DNA of 64,000 bases from Gimesia chilikensis (GCF_007744075.1 NZ_CP036266.1:7406564-7470563), one strand, 5' to 3'. Counted from the first letter of the stretch, positions 8,437 to 17,661 are shown. Numbers and translations: made by a program. The notes: a model not told the origin generated them from the letters alone.

Positions 8437-8973
8437 ATGGTACTCCTGCCCGCATCTCGACGGAAACGACATCTCAATGCGGCCGAAGGCTATCTGATGC
8501 TGGAAATGCCCGTGCAGGCGCTGCGTGAGCTGTCTCACATTACCGGTCAAGATCGTGACTCGGAAAAGTACTGCCGTTTTCTGGGGCAGTCGCTGCAACT
8601 GGCCGAGCGGTTTACCGAGGCACTCGACGCTTATCAGGACGCTTACGAAAAAAATCCCCAAAACCTGACAACGCTGATGGGGATGGCCTGGTGCTTTAAA
8701 CGTACCGATCAACTCTCCTCTGCAATCGGGATCATGGAAGAAGCCTACCAGCATCATGCTGACGAACCTGTTGTGCTTTACAATCTGTCCTGCTATTTTG
8801 CGCTGGCGGACGACAAAGCCAACGCGCTGTCGTGGCTGGGGCGTGCTTTACGCATGGAACCCCGTCTGACGAAACTGATTCCGGAGGAATCAGACTTCAA
8901 TACACTGCGAAACGATAAAGATTTTCAGTTCGTCGTCGAAGCTGCAGAAGGTAACACATCACAAAATTCCTGA
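8437..8973 (+). CDS. Tetratricopeptide repeat protein
   Basis: A 178-residue, mostly helical protein. Repeats are seen at A-E-R-F-T-E-A-L-D-A-Y-Q-D-A-Y-E-K-N-P and at V-L-Y-N-L-S-C-Y-F-A-L-A-D-D-K-A-N-A-L-S (written here as separate residues of one helix pair), the usual TPR pattern with small residues at fixed places. There is no signal peptide or membrane helix, so it should be cytoplasmic and act in protein binding. The C-terminal D-F-N-T-L-R-N-D-K-D-F stretch is common at the end of planctomycete TPR proteins. Its partner is unknown. It starts just after the terminator of the sulfur operon. Confidence 0.8.
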   Translation: MVLLPASRRKRHLNAAEGYLMLEMPVQALRELSHITGQDRDSEKYCRFLGQSLQLAERFTEALDAYQDAYEKNPQNLTTLMGMAWCFKRTDQLSSAIGIMEEAYQHHADEPVVLYNLSCYFALADDKANALSWLGRALRMEPRLTKLIPEESDFNTLRNDKDFQFVVEAAEGNTSQNS

Positions 8974-9056
8974 CTGCAGGATGACCACCTCACGGTGCAT
9001 GCAGATCGGACTCTCTTTTTCAAATCGACTGGCCTGGCAAGGAATCGAAAGCCATT

Positions 9057-9944
9057 ATGACGAATATAGACACTCAACGACTGAAGCGGCTCTGTGAAGA
9101 CCTCTGCCAGTCCATTCGTCCCGCGGAAAGTGAAGCACTGGAAGCCGCCCGCCAGTATGTGATCCGGGAACTCGAAGCCTCCGGATGGGAGATCGAACGG
9201 CACCCGTTTCAGGCTCAGGATTCCATGCTGGTCACGTTCTCAGGTCAGAACCTGATTGCCCGGCATCCCCGGTTGTCTGATCCGGAGAAACCATTATTCT
9301 GTATCGGCGCGCACCTGGATACGCGTCCCGAATCGCCCGGTGCGGATGACAATACCAGTGCCGTCGCTGCCCTGCTGGAACTGGGACGCCTGCTTCCCGA
9401 ATTACAACAGACAGGCGGTGCGTGGAGTATTGAGCTGGTGGCGTTTGACCTGGAAGAAAACGGAATGCTGGGTGGAGCAGAACACGCCCGCCTGCACCAG
9501 GAAAAAAAGACAGATCTGCGCGGCATGGTTTCGCTGGAAATGCTGGGCTACTGCGATCCCACTCCAGGCAGTCAGATGCTGCCACGTGAGCTCGTCGGCA
9601 TGTATCCCGATACGGGCGATTTTATCGCCGTCGTTGGTAATCAGAACTCCGGAAAGCTGATCGAAGCATTTAAAACCGGTCTCAAAACAGTGGAAACACT
9701 GCCGGTCGAAATCTTACAGGTTCCGCAAAATGGCGAAATGCTGCAGGCCACGCGTTTAAGTGACCATAGTCCGTTCTGGGATGCCGGTTATCCCGCACTG
9801 ATGATTACCGACACCAGTTTCTTAAGAAATCCGCATTACCATCAACCCTCCGATACCGTTGATACACTCGATTTCGAGTTCCTGACGAAAGTAACGCAAG
9901 GGAGCCTGGAAGCAACCAGGCAGATCTTGAACCAGGGCTACTAG
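9057..9944 (+). CDS. M28-family zinc peptidase (aminopeptidase-like)
   Basis: A 295-residue protein without a signal peptide. The M28 di-zinc ligands are visible: A-H-L-D-T (His, Asp), G-A-D-D-N-T-S (bridging Asp), E-E-N-G-M-L-G-G (catalytic Glu pair) and the last ligand in H-Y-H-Q-P-S-D-T. The bridging motif followed by A-V-A-A-L-L-E-L is typical of the family. It should cleave N-terminal residues from peptides, or act on a related amide such as glutaminyl cyclisation; the sequence does not settle this. Length is close to that of the catalytic domain alone. Confidence 0.87.
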   Translation: MTNIDTQRLKRLCEDLCQSIRPAESEALEAARQYVIRELEASGWEIERHPFQAQDSMLVTFSGQNLIARHPRLSDPEKPLFCIGAHLDTRPESPGADDNTSAVAALLELGRLLPELQQTGGAWSIELVAFDLEENGMLGGAEHARLHQEKKTDLRGMVSLEMLGYCDPTPGSQMLPRELVGMYPDTGDFIAVVGNQNSGKLIEAFKTGLKTVETLPVEILQVPQNGEMLQATRLSDHSPFWDAGYPALMITDTSFLRNPHYHQPSDTVDTLDFEFLTKVTQGSLEATRQILNQGY

Positions 9945-9991
9945 ACCAACTATCCGTTCCACTCTGCTCGAAAAGGGCTTTTGACAGAAAA

Positions 9992-10762
9992 ATGAATGAC
10001 GCCACACAGGAAGATAAAGAACTGCTGCAGATCTCTGAACTTTCCAGACCCCAGCGCCGCGTGCTGGGGGTTTTACTGGAAAAAGCGTTTACGACTCCCG
10101 ATCAATATCCACTGACACTCAAAGCAGTTACCACCGGTTGCAATCAGAAGAGCAACCGCGATCCCATCAGCAATTACAGTGAGACGCAAGTATATGAAAC
10201 CCTGGAATCGCTGCGTGAATTAGGACTTGTAGCCGTAATTCATTCCGACAGTGGTCGCACAGAACGTTACCGCCATTACATGCGTCATCGTTTTAATTTT
10301 ACCGAACCCCAACTGGCCATCCTGACTGAACTCTGGCTGCGGGGTCGCCAGACGATGGGAGAACTCCGCGGCCGGGCGAGTCGCATGGTGCCGATTGAGA
10401 CTCTCGAACAGTTGCGAGCGGAATTTAAGGGACTTCTTGATCAGAAGTATGTACAATCAAATGGCAGCATTGAACGACGCGGCATCGAAGTCGATCACAA
10501 CTGGTACAAGGAAAGCGAAGGCAAAGCGCTGGGATTCGATTCTTCAGCCGACAGCGAGCCTGAGGAAACGCGTCCTGCCCCCACTCCTGCTCCCGTTGCT
10601 ACAGTCAACAATGCCAGCTCGGATCTGGGAGCCTTACAAGAAGCCGTAGAGCGTCTGCAGTCCGACAACCAGCAGCTGTCACAACAGATAGCATCCATGG
10701 CCGACGTGGTTGAACAGTTACAACAACAGCTGGCAGATCTCAAACAGGAACTGGGCAGTTGA
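9992..10762 (+). CDS. yceH: YceH family protein (DUF480)
   Basis: A 256-residue protein. Residues ~10-175 match the YceH/DUF480 family: L-S-R-P-Q-R-R-V-L-G-V-L-L-E-K, then T-T-P-D-Q-Y-P-L-T-L, and C-N-Q-K-S-N-R-D-P, which form two winged-helix domains. The last ~80 residues are a Pro/Ala linker (P-A-P-T-P-A-P-V) followed by a coiled coil (E-A-V-E-R-L-Q-S-D-N-Q-Q-L, with heptad leucines). The family is widespread but of unclear function; DNA binding is inferred from the fold. It ends 29 bases before the next sulfatase start. Confidence 0.9.
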   Translation: MNDATQEDKELLQISELSRPQRRVLGVLLEKAFTTPDQYPLTLKAVTTGCNQKSNRDPISNYSETQVYETLESLRELGLVAVIHSDSGRTERYRHYMRHRFNFTEPQLAILTELWLRGRQTMGELRGRASRMVPIETLEQLRAEFKGLLDQKYVQSNGSIERRGIEVDHNWYKESEGKALGFDSSADSEPEETRPAPTPAPVATVNNASSDLGALQEAVERLQSDNQQLSQQIASMADVVEQLQQQLADLKQELGS

Positions 10763-10791
10763 ATCTGATTGGTACAGACCGAGGCATCAAT

Positions 10792-12204
10792 ATGAAAACG
10801 ATCTCCTGGGCATCCTGTCTCTGGCTGTTCCTGTTTCTGCTCCTCGCCATCGATTCCACATGTTGCAACGCAGCCTCGCGTCCGAACCTGATTTCCATCG
10901 TCACTGACGACCAGGGGCGCTGGGCCATGGGCCTGTATGGAAACAAACAGATCCATACTCCCTATATGGATCAGATTGGAAAGCAGGGAGCGGTCTTTAC
11001 AAATGCCTTTGTTGCCACCCCGGTCTGCTCCCCCAGTCGGGCCACGTTCCTCTCCGGCCGTTATCCTACCGAGTTGAGAATCACAGATTACATCTCCCCT
11101 GATGAAGCCCGCGAGGGCGCGGGGTTGCATGCTCCCATCTGGCCCGCAGTATTACAGAAAGCCGGTTACCGAACGGCCCTGATCGGAAAGTGGCACCTGG
11201 GCGAACAGGCCGACTTCCATCCGCGGAAAAAAGGCTACGACCACTTCATGGGATTTCTTTCGGGAGGCACCCGGCCGATGGACCCCATTCTGGAAATCGA
11301 AGGGGTAACAGAAAAACAGACAGGCCCCCTGCCCGATTTACTGGTCGATAATGCGATTCAGTTTGTCAGGGAATCCAAAGACAGACCATTCGCACTCTGT
11401 CTGCACTTCCGGGCTCCGCATACTCCTTATGGCCCGGTCCCTGCTGAGGACTCATCCCACTACGAAGGCATCGAGATCGAGATGCCCATCGCCGAGGGAC
11501 TGATCCCGGAACAGATCAAGCAGAAAAACAAAGAATACTATGCGAGCATTTCCTCAGTGGACCGGAACATCGGTCGCCTGCTCAAGGAACTGGATCAGCT
11601 ACAGCTCACGGAAAATACCCTGGTGATCTTTACCAGCGACCATGGTTACAACAACGGCCGCCACGGCATCAGTACTAAAGGCAACGGTCACTGGCTGGCG
11701 GGAGGAATCACCGGTCCCAAACGTCCCAACATGTGGGACACTTCAATCCGCGTTCCGCTGGTGATGCGCTGGCCACGTGTGATACAGCCGGGCACCCGCT
11801 TCGATGAGATGGTCTCTAACGTGGACATGTTCAAATTTGTCCTGGGAGCACTCGACCTTCCCCTGCCTGAAAATGCGTCCTTACATGGAATCGATTACTC
11901 TCCCCTTTTGTTCGGCAAATCGATTCCAGAACGAACCGCGATTTACGGCCAGTATGACCTGCACAATAACGGGTTGGCCTACATGCGAATGATCCGCACC
12001 GAAAAATGGAAGTTCGTCAAACACTATCGGGCCCGGTACATGGACGAACTATATGACCTTGAGGCAGATCCGGACGAGACCCGGAATCTGATACGACGAC
12101 GGATGCCCCCGGGATCGAAAGACAAAGCCGCAGAGCTGGAACAACAGCTGATCGAGTGGCAAAAGTCGATTCAGGACCCCATTTTGAAACCTGCTTACCA
12201 GTAA
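10792..12204 (+). CDS. Formylglycine-dependent sulfatase, secreted
   Basis: A 470-residue protein. The ATG at 10792 gives a signal peptide (M-K-T-I-S-W, hydrophobic L-rich core, cleavage near C-N-A-A-S-R); an in-frame codon 11 residues upstream overlaps the yceH stop and is less likely. Metal Asp pair is in V-T-D-D-Q-G; the active-site motif is C-S-P-S-R with Cys79 as the formylglycine residue; G-K-W-H-L-G and F-T-S-D-H-G follow. It should remove sulfate from a glycan or other ester in the periplasm. It is only distantly like the sulfatase at 3304-4776, so the two probably differ in substrate. Confidence 0.93.
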   Translation: MKTISWASCLWLFLFLLLAIDSTCCNAASRPNLISIVTDDQGRWAMGLYGNKQIHTPYMDQIGKQGAVFTNAFVATPVCSPSRATFLSGRYPTELRITDYISPDEAREGAGLHAPIWPAVLQKAGYRTALIGKWHLGEQADFHPRKKGYDHFMGFLSGGTRPMDPILEIEGVTEKQTGPLPDLLVDNAIQFVRESKDRPFALCLHFRAPHTPYGPVPAEDSSHYEGIEIEMPIAEGLIPEQIKQKNKEYYASISSVDRNIGRLLKELDQLQLTENTLVIFTSDHGYNNGRHGISTKGNGHWLAGGITGPKRPNMWDTSIRVPLVMRWPRVIQPGTRFDEMVSNVDMFKFVLGALDLPLPENASLHGIDYSPLLFGKSIPERTAIYGQYDLHNNGLAYMRMIRTEKWKFVKHYRARYMDELYDLEADPDETRNLIRRRMPPGSKDKAAELEQQLIEWQKSIQDPILKPAYQ

Positions 12205-12247
12205 GTAAACCAATACGATTTAACGTAACGTCTGTTCCCTGTACGAT

Positions 12248-12277
12248 TTGCAGAAGATTACCGTTTTTTGCTTTATA
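12248..12277 (+). promoter_or_regulatory. Possible promoter of the thioredoxin-like lipoprotein gene
   Basis: TTGCAG (12248-12253) and TTTATA (12272-12277) with an 18-base spacer resemble a sigma-70 promoter in the AT-rich 157-base gap before the lipoprotein gene. Both boxes deviate from consensus. Confidence 0.3.
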
Positions 12278-12361
12278 TCCATCAACATTTGTACGGAATT
12301 CGTATAAAACCGGAATAGGCACCAGTTTTGACCAAATTCTATTTAACCTTCGAGGAATAAT

Positions 12362-14725
12362 ATGCTTTCGATTTCCCGCTTTAGCCTGCTACTCTGTCTG
12401 CTGATGATTACCGTTGGCTGCCAGAAAGGCTCCGAATCAGGCAGTGAAAATCAAACCGCCGACAGCAGCCCCGCGGAAACCGCTTCCAATGATGCTGAGA
12501 TGCCTGAAGCCGATAAGACCGCGAAAGCGGATGACAAATCTGCTGAAGAAAAAGAGAAAGAAAACCCCGAAGCGTTCAAAATGCCGGAAACGGTTGAAGG
12601 CAACTGGATTCTGGTCCTGCCTCAGCAGCAGCAGTTGATGCCACTCTACCTGTTGCGCGTCATGACCGAAGTCAAATCCGCCGAGGGAGATCAAAAAGAA
12701 AAATCCGATTTTCAGGGTGTCAAAATCGTCTCTCAGGGTCCGAACGTAGCCCCTGCCAAAATCGTCTCCTCAAAGACGACCGACCAGACCGTCACATTTG
12801 TGGAAAGCCTGTTGGATGATAAAGGCAAGGAATTCATTCAGCTCAGCTTCGAGGGATCACTGAATAAAGAACGTGGCGCGATCTACGGCAATATCAGTTT
12901 CAACAACGATAACTGCATTCCCGCCCTGATGCTCTTCACCATTGAAAAGGATCTCTCCAAGATCAAAGAGCCGATGCCTTCTCCCGGTGCCCAGGAACTG
13001 ATCCAGGCCATGCAGTCGCAAGATCCATTCAAACCGCTGAATGAATTCACCGAGAAGATGCAGATGTTCCCGCTGGCTCTGGATGCATTTCCTCCCCTGC
13101 TGGCCTTCGCTTTGAGCAGTGATAAAGATACCAAAACCATCGAAGATATTATTAAACGCTATACCGAAACCTCTGCTCTCTGGGGTAAACGGATGGAGGC
13201 CAGCACCCTGGTGCGGATCACGTCCATGCTGGCACGGACTGATAAAAACAGCGATATGGCCACGAAATATATGGATCAGTTCAACAAGCTGGTCAAAGAA
13301 GGCGTCAAACCGCTCAGCAGTTGGGATCAGGAAATGGCGCTGGCTAAAGCTCGTGTCGGACTGAAATCCAAAGATCCGGAAAAGATTAAAGCAGCCGGTG
13401 CACTTCTGGAATCGGAAGCGAAAAAATATCCTCACGACAGAGAGTTGATTACTGAACTGGTCAGCTATGAAAAAGAACATGGCAGCATTGATAAAGCCAT
13501 CGAGCATCTGGGAATCCTGGCCAGCTCTCCCCTTTCCGGCCGTGAACGTCAGATGATTGCGGCTTCCAAACAGAGTCCTCAGACAGTCAAGTTCGATGAT
13601 CCGCGGGAGACTCTGACCGAACTCTGGAAAAAGAAACACGGCTCCACCGAGGGGCTGGACAAATACCTGGCTGAGTCCTTTAAACGCTTCCTCGACAGTT
13701 TCGTATCTAAAGAAGCGAAGGAAGTCGACCTCAAAAAAGGAAATCGAACTTCACTGATTGAGTTATTCACCGGTGCTTCCTGCCCACCCTGTGTGGCAGC
13801 AGACCTGGCCACCGGAGTAGTTGAGTCTTCATTCCCCGCTTCTAAAGTCATCGTACTGCGTTATCACCAGCACATTCCGGCACCGGATCCGCTGACCAAC
13901 TCAGACTCCGAAGCACGGTTCTTTTACTACAACCACCGTGGTACTCCTTCGATCAATCTGAACGGTCAACAGGTCTTTGGGGCAGCCGGCGGAGTGGAAG
14001 AAGTTGAATCTTCCTATGACTCACTGGTCGAAGCGTTGATTCCAGAACTCTCAGCAGACACCGAAGTCAAAATCGAACTCTCTGCCGCTGCGAAAGATGG
14101 CAAGCTGGAACTGGAAGCCAATGTCAGCGGAACAGATAAGATTAAAGAACCGCTGCACCTTGTCGCCGTCCTGGCCGAAGACGAACTTCACTATGAAGCT
14201 CCGAACGGCATCAACCTGCATGAAATGATCGTTCGGTCGATGCTGGGTGAACCAACGGGTGTCGCTGCCAAAGATGGCAAACTGAGCCTGACCAAAACCC
14301 TGGACCTGGACGAATTCAAAGGTCGTATCAGCGATTACCTCTCCGCCTTTGAGGAAAAATCCGGTGCAAACTTCACCGGTGTCCCACTTGCTCTGGAAAA
14401 ACTGCACTTCGTGGTATTCGTGCAGGGCGAACTCTCGAAAGATGTTTTCCAGGTTGCTTCGGTTCCTGTAAGTGGTAAGCTCACTTACAAATCGGAACTC
14501 GCCGAGCCTGCCAAAGAGAAACCCGCTCCCGCGAAAGAAAAACCTGCCAAGGAAGCAAAACCTCCGGTGAAAGCTGATAAACCTGAAGCCAAAACCGAGG
14601 CCAAACCTGAAGCAGATAAGAAACCTGCTGAGGCAGAGAAAAAAGAAGCGGCTAAACCAGAGGATAAAAAACCGGAAGCCTCTAAGCCGGAATCGAAGAA
14701 AGAAGCTGCTAAATCTGACAAATAG
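12362..14725 (+). CDS. Lipoprotein with thioredoxin-like CxxC domain and charged Lys/Pro/Glu/Ala tail
   Basis: A 787-residue lipoprotein: the signal peptide ends in a lipobox-like V-G-C with Cys20. An acidic, low-complexity linker (~21-75) is followed by a long region without a recognised domain (~75-450, partly helical). A thioredoxin-like domain begins near residue 465 with G-A-S-C-P-P-C (C474, C477), then H-R-G-T-P-S-I-N-L-N-G, where the Pro would be the cis-proline. A beta-rich domain follows to ~710. The last ~70 residues are repeats of K, P, A and E. The CxxC fold suggests thiol-disulfide exchange at the cell envelope, similar to Omp28-type proteins; this is inference. A perfect terminator follows. 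Confidence 0.78.
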   Translation: MLSISRFSLLLCLLMITVGCQKGSESGSENQTADSSPAETASNDAEMPEADKTAKADDKSAEEKEKENPEAFKMPETVEGNWILVLPQQQQLMPLYLLRVMTEVKSAEGDQKEKSDFQGVKIVSQGPNVAPAKIVSSKTTDQTVTFVESLLDDKGKEFIQLSFEGSLNKERGAIYGNISFNNDNCIPALMLFTIEKDLSKIKEPMPSPGAQELIQAMQSQDPFKPLNEFTEKMQMFPLALDAFPPLLAFALSSDKDTKTIEDIIKRYTETSALWGKRMEASTLVRITSMLARTDKNSDMATKYMDQFNKLVKEGVKPLSSWDQEMALAKARVGLKSKDPEKIKAAGALLESEAKKYPHDRELITELVSYEKEHGSIDKAIEHLGILASSPLSGRERQMIAASKQSPQTVKFDDPRETLTELWKKKHGSTEGLDKYLAESFKRFLDSFVSKEAKEVDLKKGNRTSLIELFTGASCPPCVAADLATGVVESSFPASKVIVLRYHQHIPAPDPLTNSDSEARFFYYNHRGTPSINLNGQQVFGAAGGVEEVESSYDSLVEALIPELSADTEVKIELSAAAKDGKLELEANVSGTDKIKEPLHLVAVLAEDELHYEAPNGINLHEMIVRSMLGEPTGVAAKDGKLSLTKTLDLDEFKGRISDYLSAFEEKSGANFTGVPLALEKLHFVVFVQGELSKDVFQVASVPVSGKLTYKSELAEPAKEKPAPAKEKPAKEAKPPVKADKPEAKTEAKPEADKKPAEAEKKEAAKPEDKKPEASKPESKKEAAKSDK

Positions 14726-14751
14726 TTTTCAGCCTGAGCTGTAAAAATAAC

Positions 14752-14784
14752 AAAACAGGGCATGGATCATCCATGCCCTGTTTT
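14752..14784. terminator. Bidirectional intrinsic terminator between convergent genes
   Basis: A perfect 14-bp stem (AAAACAGGGCATGG at 14752-14765, CCATGCCCTGTTTT at 14771-14784) with a 5-base loop has A/T runs on both sides. It can end both the lipoprotein gene (+) and the coiled-coil gene (-) at 14815. Confidence 0.88.
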
Positions 14785-14814
14785 AGTTCAAGCCACTTTC
14801 AGCCAGGAGACTGT

Positions 14815-16068
14815 TCACTCATTGTCGGTCGGAGGGTTGGGGACCAGTTTTTCGATCTCACCATCCTGACCTTTGACTTCTTCACCAAACAGGGCATTCC
14901 CGTCAAGCGTTGTCAGCTTAGTCATGCGAGCCGGAGCAGGCTCGCGACGAATCTGACGGAACCGGGTTGTGGCTTTGCCCATGCGGGTATCTCGCTGATC
15001 CATGATCACGCGGGCTGCTTCACGAACTTCTGCATCGCTCAGTCGCTTCAGGTTACCCAACTCGGCCAGCGGTTCCAGGATGCGGGTCGCTTTCGATACA
15101 GTGCTTTCCATCAGGATAATGTCGAGCATTTCGCGTCGCATGCCCTGCATGGAAGCGATCTGTTCTTTCACGCTGTCCTGCAGCTCTCCCAGAACTTCCA
15201 GCGTTTCAGCAGCTTCGACCACGCGGTCCGTTTCAGCCAGCAGTTTCGTCTGAATATCCATCAACGATTTCAAGTTGGTGTCAGCCTCCGTCAGTTTCAG
15301 ATTCTCATCAGTCAGTGTCTGCTGCAGCGAGACCATCAGCTCAGCGTGCTTCTGAGCGGCTGCCAGCGGTTCTGACTGGGAAATCAGGCTCTGCTGCAGG
15401 TCGATCATCTTCTGGCTGTTGGTACGGGCAACTTCCAACTGCTCTGACTGATCAACAATCTGCTGCTTGAAATTCAGAAACTCACTAAAGGCTGTCTGAG
15501 CATCTTTGATGCCTGTGGACTGATTAGCAGCCAGCTTCTGCAGCTTGATCATTTCATCCAGTGTCGACTGGGTCTGTTTGACCTGCTGCTCCTGTGAGGC
15601 CAGGCGATCCTGCATCGCCAGCATATCATCCAGCGCGGTACGGGCTTTGGTGGTTAAGCCTTCCTGCTGGAGAACCTGTTTCTGAAACTGATCGATCTTT
15701 TGGATGGAAGCGAGCGCCTCTTCCGTCTGCTCAGCTTCTTTTTCCAGTAAGATTCGAAGATCGCGAATCTCTGCCACAGCTACTTTGGCTTCGGAGAGCT
15801 GTTTGGCCTGTGAATTGAGTACGGTCAACAGATTGTTGACCTGCCAGGCACTGGTTTTGGCACCAACCAGTTTATCCATATCCTGTTGGACTGACACCAA
15901 CTCTGACTGCAACTGACCGATCTGACTCAGCATCGGCCGTGCTACTACAAAATACATACTAAGAAGACCAGCGGCCACTCCAACAAGCATCATTGCCCAG
16001 GTGTTCTGGATTGTCGAAAGGCGTGCGTTGGTATCTAAACGATATTGTCTTTCCCCTGAAGTCCTCAA
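14815..16068 (-). CDS. Membrane-anchored long coiled-coil protein of unknown function
   Basis: A 417-residue protein with a TTG start supported by GGAG eight bases upstream. One membrane helix lies near residues 26-45 (W-A-M-M-L-V-G-V-A-A-G-L-L). From ~50 to ~330 it is a nearly unbroken coiled coil, with recurring units of about 30 residues that contain M-x-x-L-Q or M-I-x-L-Q followed by L-x-x-Q-E/S-E-x-L. The C-terminal ~90 residues are more globular (L-A-E-L-G-N-L-K-R-L-S-D). It probably spans the periplasm as a rod or spacer. I do not recognise a family. It is convergent to the lipoprotein gene. Confidence 0.75.
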   Translation of the reverse strand: MRTSGERQYRLDTNARLSTIQNTWAMMLVGVAAGLLSMYFVVARPMLSQIGQLQSELVSVQQDMDKLVGAKTSAWQVNNLLTVLNSQAKQLSEAKVAVAEIRDLRILLEKEAEQTEEALASIQKIDQFQKQVLQQEGLTTKARTALDDMLAMQDRLASQEQQVKQTQSTLDEMIKLQKLAANQSTGIKDAQTAFSEFLNFKQQIVDQSEQLEVARTNSQKMIDLQQSLISQSEPLAAAQKHAELMVSLQQTLTDENLKLTEADTNLKSLMDIQTKLLAETDRVVEAAETLEVLGELQDSVKEQIASMQGMRREMLDIILMESTVSKATRILEPLAELGNLKRLSDAEVREAARVIMDQRDTRMGKATTRFRQIRREPAPARMTKLTTLDGNALFGEEVKGQDGEIEKLVPNPPTDNE

Positions 16069-16373
16069 GGCTCTATCTCCCAGCGTGATGATTTAACTCG
16101 GACGTAAAATTGGCACATCCTGTAGGTTTTGACCATGCATCCTTGCAAAACCATTACTGCTGTACTACCTAATATCGCCATTTTGACATTTGAAGTTTCT
16201 TCATTCTTGCCCAAATCCCCAAACAATTCCAAAAATTCTGCTTGCTCGAATCACGTTCGTGACCTATGTCTGTCACCTGATTTTTCACTCAACCCGTTTG
16301 ACAGCAATGACAATCGTGGTGCCAACATGATAAAGTGTGTGCTGGCTTTCATTTGAGATACGAGGATATAAGC
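16069..16373. other. Intergenic region between the coiled-coil gene (-) and GNAT gene (+)
   Basis: 305 bases without a convincing gene; it must hold promoters for both divergent genes. A TTGACA box is at 16298-16303, but no good -10 lies at the right distance. A 75-codon open frame on the plus strand here has no ribosome-binding site and no recognisable content. Confidence 0.5.
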
Positions 16374-16835
16374 ATGCTGGAAATTCAAATCGATTATGCC
16401 ACTCTGGAAGACTGCGAAATCATTACGCATTTTAATCTTGAGCTGGCGCGGGAAACGGAATCAAAAAATCTGGATCAGGACCTGGTACGCACAGGCGTGG
16501 TGGAGTCACTGGGTGATTCGCGCGGTTGTCAGTATTTTGTGGCCCGCCATCAGGACACCGTGGTTGGTCAGATCATGTTCACCCGCGAATGGAGTGACTG
16601 GCGTAACGGAGAATTCTGGTGGTTCCAGAGTGTGTACGTCGATCCGGCATACCGCCGGCAGGGAGTATTCAAACAGCTGTCCGACCACGTGGAAAAACTG
16701 GCTCGCTCCAAGCCCGATGTCGTCGGCCTGCGTCTCTATGTAGAAAAAGAAAACGACCGTGCGCAGTCTACCTACCACCAGTTGGGGTTTGGCTTTCCCG
16801 GCTACCAGGTGATGGAAAAGATGCTCGATCGTTGA
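16374..16835 (+). CDS. GNAT-family N-acetyltransferase
   Basis: A 153-residue single-domain protein; the ATG at 16374 is preceded by GAGG. The acetyl-CoA binding motif is V-Y-V-D-P-A-Y-R-R-Q-G-V-F-K (near residues 91-104), matching the R/Q-x-x-G-x-G/A core with one change, and the late motif is L-R-L-Y-V-E-K-E-N-D-R-A-Q-S-T-Y, followed by G-F-G, as usual for the fold. It transfers an acetyl group from acetyl-CoA to an amine of unknown identity. Ninety bases later, the creatininase-like gene follows on the same strand. Confidence 0.88.
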   Translation: MLEIQIDYATLEDCEIITHFNLELARETESKNLDQDLVRTGVVESLGDSRGCQYFVARHQDTVVGQIMFTREWSDWRNGEFWWFQSVYVDPAYRRQGVFKQLSDHVEKLARSKPDVVGLRLYVEKENDRAQSTYHQLGFGFPGYQVMEKMLDR

Positions 16836-16925
16836 CGGAAGGCCCCCAGACGACCAAAATCGAGTCTGGATCTCCGCCTGCGCCACGGCTCCAGTTAACG
16901 AATCACTACTCCAGGAAGAACATCC

Positions 16926-17648
16926 ATGTCACAATCTGAATCAAGTGAAATCCTGCTCCCCAAACTGACCCGCCGCGAATTCCGCGAGCGTATGCAGTCC
17001 GGCGAACTGAAAGCCTGCATCATCCCCGTGGCAGCCACAGAGCAGCATCTGGAACACCTGGCCATGGAGCATGACTGGAGAAGTGTCATGCTGGTCGCAA
17101 CCGAGGCCGCTCGCCTGCTGTCACCGGAAGTTCTGGTGGCACCTTCCATGAATATTGGAATCAGCGAACACCACATGCGACACCCCGGTACATTATCCGC
17201 ACTGCCCGGCAGCTGGCTGAGCGTGCTGTTTGACACCATTCGCAGTATGCACCATGCCGGCTTCACAAATATCCTGGTGCTCAACGGCCATGGTGGAAAC
17301 ATTGCCCCCTGCCTGGGAATGTGGGGACAGTTCCAGCAGCGGCTGGAAATCAATCTGCATTTCGAGTCCTACTGGAATCTACTGCCTGAAGAAGTCGCCC
17401 TGGCGAATCTGAAAACCGAACGCTGGCCCGGTCATGCCCAGGAATTCGAAACCGCATTTGCCATGGCGGCGTTCCCGGAAAATGTCCGGAACGACGCGAT
17501 GCAGGATCAGGAAGACAAAGAACCCCTGGAAGCCACTGCAGAGGCAGGGCAGAAGATGATTGACGAGATCGTCAAACAGGTCGCCGGGTACGTTTCAGGC
17601 ATGATTGATGGCAGCAACACTGTCGAGATCCCCCCGTTTCACCCCTGA
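16926..17648 (+). CDS. Creatininase-family amidohydrolase
   Basis: A 240-residue protein with GGAAG before the ATG. The family motif is I-P-V-A-A-T-E-Q-H-L-E-H-L (residues ~31-43), where Glu and His are zinc ligands, and E-H-D-W provides the Asp. L-N-G-H-G-G-N carries the next His, and a late Glu lies in H-A-Q-E-F-E-T. The classical motif reads E-Q-H-G; here Leu replaces the Gly. The family includes creatininase and the MftE and FAPy-deformylase types, so the true substrate is unknown. The gene ends inside a stem-loop that can act as its terminator. Confidence 0.85.
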   Translation: MSQSESSEILLPKLTRREFRERMQSGELKACIIPVAATEQHLEHLAMEHDWRSVMLVATEAARLLSPEVLVAPSMNIGISEHHMRHPGTLSALPGSWLSVLFDTIRSMHHAGFTNILVLNGHGGNIAPCLGMWGQFQQRLEINLHFESYWNLLPEEVALANLKTERWPGHAQEFETAFAMAAFPENVRNDAMQDQEDKEPLEATAEAGQKMIDEIVKQVAGYVSGMIDGSNTVEIPPFHP

Positions 17649-17661
17649 GCATGAAACGGGG
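17632..17661. terminator. Stem-loop spanning the creatininase stop, possible terminator
   Basis: A 10-bp stem (CCCCGTTTCA at 17632-17641, TGAAACGGGG at 17652-17661) with a 10-base loop covers the stop codon of the creatininase gene and precedes an AT-rich tail. It lies between convergent genes, so it could serve both, but the T-run is weak. Confidence 0.55.

Noticed and set aside
12857..13639. 260-codon antisense frame inside the lipoprotein gene
   Set aside because: The sense frame has a lipobox, a thioredoxin motif and a terminator; the antisense frame has nothing recognisable.
16298..16331. TTGACA box as a promoter for the GNAT gene
   Set aside because: No -10 box with 16-19 base spacing is present, so the single hexamer is not enough.
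16129..16356. 75-codon frame in the gap before the GNAT gene
   Set aside because: No ribosome-binding site, no hydrophobic or domain pattern; most likely a chance frame in a promoter region.
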